A stretch of DNA of 56,591 bases, taken from assembly GCA_026770615.1 (NCBI GenBank), contig MU631511.1, positions 106,619-163,209 of the forward strand, given 5' to 3'. This DNA comes from Pavlovales sp. CCMP2436. Its lineage: Eukaryota > Haptophyta > Pavlovophyceae > Pavlovales. The number at the start of each line of letters is the position of its first letter. The stretch's first letter is position 1. The notes under the pieces are model-generated. The model saw only the letters and a list, made by a program, of their open reading frames with translations, was not told where the DNA came from and did not search any database. Below, piece after piece: positions 51,406-56,591 of this stretch. The position numbers were made by a program, and so were the translations under genes.

Positions 51406-52962
51406 TCAGTGGGCTAGTAGCGCGGCCCCTGCTTCCTGGGCAGCGCTGCCGCACTCCATGCCGAGCGTGAGCTCGCGCAAGTTGGGGAGCGCGAGTCCAG
51501 TCAGGTCGGCGGGGAGCACCAGTATGTGCCCGAGGCTTAGCGCCGTGAGTGTATTGGGCAGGTTGCCCCCCATGAGTGCGCCACCAAGCGAACCTGGGTA
51601 CATGCGGCTTCGTAAGTAGTGAAAGCTCTCGAGGTGTGGCGCCGCGCGGAAGAGCTCGAGAAAGGCAGCGCCGAGCAGCTCGCTCGAGGGCGTGTGGTTG
51701 TGCTCATCGCAGTAGATGTTGGTGCCACAGGTGAGTTCGAGCACGCGGAGACGTGGCAGCGCGGCGAAACCAGGCAAGGACGGTTTGCCCACGTTGGGCA
51801 GAGCGCCGATGTTCTCGCTCAGATCCATCCCTAAAGATTGGAGTCCACGAAGAGGGGAGCACGTCAACCAGGTAGCACACATTATCACACAGGAAACGGG
51901 CGCAGCACCGATCCGTACTGTAGACGCGCAGCAACTCGAGCTCGGGCACGATGGCGCCCAGCTCCTGCATCGTGGCCCAGCGCCAAGAGTGCGCGTGGCG
52001 CGAGCTGACGGTGATTTCGCGCAGGAGGGAGTGGCCGCTTCCCCGCGCCTCGGCAAGCACCCTGAGGCAGAGGAGCGGGACCGGCGCCGCCCTGTCGCTA
52101 TTGATAAGTTCGTCTGCCTGAAGCACTACTAGCGAGCTCAGGTGGCGGGCAATAGCAAGGAAGATGCCTGGTTCGGTGAGGCCGGTGGCGGAGGTGGTAC
52201 TGACGTCCACAACGCGCAGCACCTTGAGCGAAGGGCCAACCCGGGCGGCGATCTCACTACCATTGGTTTGGTGGGAATCATATGCGAATGGCGAGGAATG
52301 GGTTCAGATCGCCCTAGATAGATCGGCACAGCAAGGGGTGGGGACTCACCTCAGCGAGGCCTTTGTGATCTTCGGTCCGCGCTGCTCAAGCGCAGTGAGA
52401 GAGCCGGAGCCCAGAAGCTCAACGGCGCGCTTGGCTTCCTTCGGATTCGAGTGCGACTCCGTGCGCACGGTCACGGAGCTAACCTTGCTCCTGACGCTCT
52501 CCGGCAACCACTCGAGCAGCTTCAGCAGCTTGCTCACGGTCAACTTGGTCAGCGAACGCCCGGTCAAGCCGCTGCAGCTGCCCAGGTTGGACCACAGCCC
52601 GTTGTCACCCTGAAGCCCCGCCAAGGCTTGCAGACGCCCGTTACCACCTGGTAGCGTTGCAGTGGTTCCAGCCGGCCGAGGATGTTGAGTAGCAGTTTGT
52701 CGTCGAGCTTGTCGAAGATTCCGGTGCCCTCGCGGCTCGCACCGGGGTGCACTGCGACCGCCACCTGAATCATCCCACGGCGACGCTCTGGGAGCAGCTC
52801 CTCGATCTCGCCCTGCAGCAGCGGCGTGCCGCCCAGCACGTGCGCGCAAACGATGTGCTCGAGGTCGGCGCGCGTGAGGCGCGCGACGAGCCGCGAGACG
52901 AGCTCGGCGAAGACGGGCGCGGTCGAGGGACCGCGCGCACGGCGGGGCTGCTTGCCGCTCAT
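51406..52962 (-). CDS. F-box / leucine-rich-repeat-like protein with frameshifts
   Basis: ATG 52962. The F-box reads IFDKLDDKLLLNILGRLEPL...VCKPWR (about residues 83-117), the Skp1-binding module of SCF ubiquitin ligases. A frameshift near 52612 follows (the sequence goes on as LQGDNGLWSNLGSC, the usual LW after an F-box). A clean intron 52349-52257 joins TKASL to EIAARVGPSLKVLRVVDV. The C-terminal part has LRR-like stretches (LPRLRVLELTCG, LTALSLGHILVLPADLTG, LPNLRELTLGMEC) and needs another frame change near 51880. Stop TAG at 51406. It is either a decaying gene or one with sequence errors. It would recruit unknown substrates. Confidence 0.65.
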
Positions 52963-52979
52963 GCCAAACTGGGCGACGT

Positions 52980-53095
52980 GTGTCGAGCGGAGTGGCCGGC
53001 GAGGTTGTGAGCCTTGTATGTCAAGCAGATGTGGCCGGCGAGGCTGTTAGCCTCGTGTGTCGAGCGGAGGTGGCCGGCGAAACCCGTCACTCAAC
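52980..53095 (-). repeat. ~40-bp tandem repeat, about three units
   Basis: TGTGTCGAGCGGAG.TGGCCGGCGA recurs at about 52979, 53018 and 53058 (the middle unit diverged), just upstream of the F-box gene start; possibly part of its 5' UTR or promoter. Confidence 0.7.
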
Positions 53096-53937
53096 GCACC
53101 GTGCGAGTGCGGCCGTCCACCCCTTTTCAAACTGTGTTGGATTATAACGGGCAGGACGCGCTCGATCGCGACGAGCTCCGCCAGGTAAGGAGAGCGATTT
53201 CTCGCTGCCGCGCGGACTCCACGACAAGCTCTCGTATTGCTGCGCAATAAACCCACTTTCTGGCGAGGGAATGCGAGGGCCCGCCAGAGTAAATGGCGCT
53301 TGGGCGTCTATCGGACAGATGACAGTGTCGGTCATTCATTAGATCCCGAGGAAAAAATGAATCCGTTCATTATTATGGCAGGATTCACGGTCCCGTATAT
53401 GCATGAACAAATGAACCTTTCATTCAGCGCATATTTATACGGTGGTGATTACTAATCATTATGTGTAACGCATGATAGCTACGTAAATACCGCTGAGCAA
53501 ACAAAGCGCGTTGACTTTGTTCGTACTGACAACTTGAAATTATTGGCTGTTGCCTGTTTTCGCGTGTTCCTGTCCTGTCTGCCCATCAGGTGACTAACTA
53601 ACTAGTTCAGGTCCTAGTTAGTTCTCTAGATTTAGTCGATCCGTGAATGGTGGAGGTTGGGACCCTCCCCTTCCCCCGACTTCCCAGCAGCGGCGCAAAT
53701 TTGAGGTTGGGTCACCCCCCTACCCCATTTTTCTCTTGCCTGCGGCGCAATATTATGTTGGGGTACCCCCCTACCCCTCCAATCGGTGAAAATTCTATGT
53801 TGCCCCCCCCCCCCCCCCTACAGACAGACAAGGGGGGGGCGGTACAAAATGACGTATGAGACAAATATTTGTCTGCAGAACCATCAAAATTCATACTTAA
53901 CTTTTGTTATGGAATTTTTTAAAAGAAACTATATTAA
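53096..53937. other. Region without recognisable gene
   Basis: It contains imperfect repeats of GCGGCGCAA...TTGGGG.ACCCCCCTACCCC (53690-53780) and a C run (53803-53818). Open frames are short and unconvincing. Confidence 0.5.
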
Positions 53938-54107
53938 TTCCGGGTTCGTCATTGTACAATAAATTTTCCCTTTAATAAAACTTTAGGGTATAGCTATTCG
54001 AATGAGTAGAACCATGACATTTTCCGGGTTTGTCATTGTGCAGTAACTTTCCCCTTTAATACAACTTTAGGGTCTCGCTATTCGAATGAGCAGAACCATG
54101 ATATTTT
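53938..54107 (+). repeat. 85-bp tandem duplication
   Basis: Units 53938-54022 and 54023-54107 share CCGGGTT.GTCATTGT.CA and CTATTCGAATGAG.AGAACC. About 85% identical; AT-rich, directly upstream of a possible gene. Confidence 0.85.
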
Positions 54108-54255
54108 CCTATGCAGTCCAAAGTTTCGAGGCGACCAGTTTTACTCAACTCCGCGAAGGCCTCGCATCCTCGCGCGACATGCCCGGTGCGCACGGCTGCC
54201 GCCCAGGCGTGCACCGCCCACGCGCTTCATCTCCCCTTCCTGACCGTTCCCGCAG

Positions 54256-54557
54256 GAACCTACGGAGAGCTGCCATCGCTGCTCGAGAACCCAAGTTTGA
54301 ACTCGCTCTTCCAGTACCTGTCAGCCACGACGATCATCGAGGAGAATGTCCTTCACGACTTCATCGCTGGCTTGGCGACGTCCGGCCTCGCTGGTGGCGG
54401 AGTGGCGGCCGACCCGGAGTCGGCCGCGCGTTTCCAGCGTGAGCTGCTCGAGCTGTTAAAGGAGGGCAACCCGACACGCGTAGAGCACGATGCCTACGTG
54501 AGCTTCTGGATGAACTGCCTCAACAAGATCGTGCAGCTCACTTCGTGGCCGATCATC
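54256..54557 (+). CDS. Exon of an unrecognised protein
   Basis: An open frame from an acceptor (TTCCCGCAG, 54255) to a consensus donor (ATC|GTGAGT, 54558): TYGELPSLLENPSLNSLFQY, IIEENVLHDFIAGLATSGLA, RFQRELLELLKEGNPTRVEH, YVSFWMNCLNKIVQLTSWPI. Helical and protein-like with normal hydrophobic spacing. I do not recognise the family. The frame is open upstream to 54111, and a possible last exon follows near 54730-54800. It could be a real gene or an exon captured from elsewhere. Confidence 0.5.
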
Positions 54558-54903
54558 GTGAGTCGATGCGTGACTCACCTACGCCCGCACTTTGCCCCCG
54601 CTTTTGTCACCGGATCGAGAGGGGCTGGCGCTTCTGTGCTACATACCTTCGCTGACTTACCTTCCATACCTCCAGGCTGACTTTTTATAATCATAATTGT
54701 AATTATGATTATGATTATTAAAAGCAGACACTGCGAGGCCCGCACGCACCACGCGAATTCGAAAATCACCACGCAGTTGGAGCGACAGCACATCACAAAC
54801 TAACGTAAGGCTACTGGCGCATTGTGTTTCCTTCCATTTTTGACTTACTCATACCTGAGCACTAATTACACATGCTGATGCATGTATGTACGTGCTGAGA
54901 GAG

Positions 54904-54973
54904 AATCAAGCTGGCGTCTGACTGTCTGGGAAATTCTGCTGATCTGAGCGCTGCGTCGCCCTGTGCCTGCTGC
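54904..54973 (-). mobile_element. SINE-like fragment, inverted copy of 28503-28572
   Basis: The reverse complement GGGCGACGCAGCGCTCAGA...ACAGTCAGACGCCAGCTTGA matches the 28.5-kb insertion with small gaps. A third piece (GCTTGAATCCCCATCAGTAA) lies at 56490. Confidence 0.7.
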
Positions 54974-55109
54974 AAGCCTTCGTCGGCAGCGCTGGCTTGG
55001 GCGTCAATGTACGCACATATGAGCTTTGACGGGAGCTTGGTGTGCTTCCCAGAATAGTGAAGTTACATGTGCGCGGGAGTGGATTGCCGAGCGGCCAAAG
55101 GGGCTTTCG

Positions 55110-56591
55110 TCACTCGCTGGCGCTGGCCTTCGCCGCGGCCTCGGGCTCGTGCGTGTGCGTGTCGTTGGGCGCCTCGGCGAGCGGCGCGTGCGTGCTGTTG
55201 TGCGCCGGCGGCTCGGCGGCGGCCTTGCCCGCCTCCGCCTCGGCGTGGGGGTGGAAGCCGGCGCCGACGTCCGCGGCGTGCAGCACGGTCTGGATGGCAT
55301 GCGCGGGAATCTCCAGCAGCAGCGCCTGCAATATTAAAAACATAATATTTGTTATTACTAAGTAACAGCGCCTGCATTATTATTTGTGTTGTTGTTGTTC
55401 TTCTTCTTCTTTGAATAAGTAGTAGTGGTGCAGTAGTTGTAGTAGTAGTATTATTGTTATTATTGTTGTCGAATTGGTAATAATATCAGTACTTTTATTG
55501 GTGCGAGTATTTTTGGTAGCAGTGGTATTACTCACAACCACTAATAAGCAGTCGTATCAGTAAAAAAAGAGAGAGCAAAAAAGAGTACCAGTCCATGGCT
55601 GCGCAGGCGGTAGAGAAGAGGCTCGTCGCCGCAGTTCAAAACCACAGTGGCCACCTGCCCATCGGGGCGGAGGAAGGAGGCGCTCTCCAGACCGTCCAGA
55701 CCGCCGCATGTGCCTGATCATCATGGTACGAGTATGAAACTATTAGTATTCATATTCATATTCATATTCATACAATAATAATGATTGTTATTGTTGCAAT
55801 TATTCATGGTGATAATAATAGTAACAATATTATATATGTTTAGCGGCTCAGCATGGTTCAACAGGTTGTGTAACAATATTACCGTAGGGGCGGCCACTGA
55901 TGCCAGAGGCGGTGCGCTCGAGGAAGACGGAGGCGTTGAGCAGGCGCGAACCGGGGGGGATGTACTTGGAAAAGTGGCCCATGTAGTAGTACTGGTGTTG
56001 TTGTTGTGATGAGATTGTTATCATTAGTATTCGTTTTATTACCATCATTATTATTGCTGTTCAAGTAGTATTGACTTGTTAGTATTGGTGTATTTGGAGA
56101 AGTGGCCCATGTCGTAGTAATGCGGGGGGGAGGGGGGGGAAGGAAGGGGGGGATGCAAGGGTGCGTGTGCGTGTGTGCGTGTGAGTGTGTGCGTGCATGC
56201 GTGTGTGTGCGTGGGTGCGTGCGTGTGCGTGAGTGTGCGTGCGTGTGTGTGAGTGTGCGTGTGTGCGCGTGTGTGAGTGTGCGTGTGTGTGCGTGCGTGT
56301 GTGTGAGTGTGCGTGTGTACCTGTGGGTGGATGTGCAGCTCGCCCGAAGTTACGTTTGCCATGATCGCAGCGTCGCAGTCATTACCCTGATGTTGATGTT
56401 GTTGTTGTTGTTGTTGGTGTGAGTATTCGTATTCGTATTACTCTTGTTATTATTCAGACTAGTATTATTATTATTGTCATATAGACGCGAGCTTGAATCC
56501 CCATCAGTAATATATTACTCCTCCTCCTCCTACTATAAATAATATTCTTATCCCCATCAGTAATATATTACTCCTCCTCCTCCTACTATAA
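55110..56591 (-). CDS. Glucosylceramidase-like glycoside hydrolase family 30 (GH30), C-terminal exons
   Basis: Minus strand; the 5' part lies beyond the window. Exons: 56386-56321 ([19 protein letters not shown]), 55991-55883 ([20 protein letters not shown]), 55713-55589 ([20 protein letters not shown]), 55325-55110 ([15 protein letters not shown]..., stop TGA). Phases agree. The YxxGHFSKxIPPGS motif and the DG...VVLN beta-sheet segment mark the end of the GH30 barrel and its beta domain. The catalytic Glu residues lie upstream. The family cleaves glucosylceramide in lysosomes/vacuoles. The last exon adds a His/Ala/Glu-rich tail of about 50 residues not typical of the family. The intron between the first two exons has a copy of the second exon's start. 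Confidence 0.9.
55367..55385 (-). repeat. Copy of the GH30 last-exon acceptor
   Basis: On the minus strand AATAATGCAGGCGCTGTTAC (from 55383) copies AATATTGCAGGCGCTGCTGC at the true acceptor (55333-55314), about 50 bp further upstream in the intron. Confidence 0.65.
55819..55882 (-). mobile_element. 37-bp SINE remnant with 12-bp TSD beside a splice donor
   Basis: GTAACAATATTA flanks both sides (55819-55830 and 55870-55881). The minus-strand insert reads CTGTTGAACCATGCTGAGCC and then GCTAAACATATA, the 3' end of the family at 28151, 28599 and 49907. The target duplication contains the GH30 donor GTAATATTGTTAC, so the insertion recreated the donor. Confidence 0.85.
56088..56122 (-). repeat. Decayed copy of a GH30 exon start
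   Basis: The minus strand reads [13 protein letters not shown], against [13 protein letters not shown] in the exon at 55991. About 27 of 31 nucleotides match before it degenerates. It lies in the intron directly upstream of that exon. Confidence 0.8.
56160..56318 (+). repeat. (TG)n/(TGCG)n microsatellite in a GH30 intron
   Basis: GTGTGCGTGTGAG repeats ending just at the donor of the 56386-56321 exon (minus strand). Confidence 0.9.
56484..56591 (+). repeat. SINE fragment followed by a ~54-bp tandem duplication
   Basis: GCTTGAATCCCCATCAGTAA is shared with 28567. Then CCCCATCAGTAATATATTAC...CTACTATAA is repeated at 56499 and 56553, up to the window end. Confidence 0.7.

Overview
The window looks like nuclear DNA of a GC-rich unicellular eukaryote, most likely a microalga. 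A haptophyte-like genome is my best guess, but nothing here proves it. Genes are split by many short to medium introns. Exons are very GC-rich with strong C/G third positions, introns are full of simple repeats, some junctions fit only a GC-AG intron, and transposon debris is dense. I see no bacterial-style operons, rRNA genes or CRISPR arrays.

Layout: (1) 20-2174 (+), 3' part of a JmjC protein of the KDM2/KDM7 type. (2) 3211-12438 (+), a complete 17-exon class III phosphatidylinositol 3-kinase (VPS34). All my exon junctions keep frame (3207 nt, 1068 residues) and the catalytic motifs are present. (3) 12.4-29.5 kb, a repeat-rich accessory block: dispersed repeats, SINE-like units, a TIR element, an LTR element with target-site duplication (TSD), fragments of one non-LTR retrotransposon family, a frameshifted protein with a nuclease-like motif, a 435-bp assembly gap, and a glycosyltransferase gene broken by an inversion. 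(4) 29551-32019 (+), a long coiled-coil protein. (5) 34.0-44.7 kb, two large decayed copies of the same non-LTR retrotransposon (B minus, C plus) with reverse transcriptase, RNase H, zinc finger and a repetitive Pro/Ala/Lys-rich tail. (6) 44830-49278 (+), a Dispatched/Patched-like sterol-sensing-domain RND protein. (7) 51406-52962 (-), an F-box/LRR-like protein with frameshifts. (8) 55110-56591 (-), the C-terminal exons of a GH30 glucosylceramidase-like enzyme, running off the window.

The most striking signal is not a gene. Introns of VPS34, the JmjC gene and the GH30 gene, on both strands, repeatedly contain decayed copies of the ends of the exons they abut, often with the splice junction (AG|GT) included. 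In VPS34 I find this at most of the longer introns. Intron 3 is bracketed by an imperfect 18-bp direct repeat in which the splice sites occupy homologous positions. This is what intron birth or growth by local tandem duplication of exon junctions would leave.

The genes do not form a pathway. VPS34 (endosomal PI3P), the Dispatched-like protein and glucosylceramidase all touch membrane lipids, but their proximity is probably chance.
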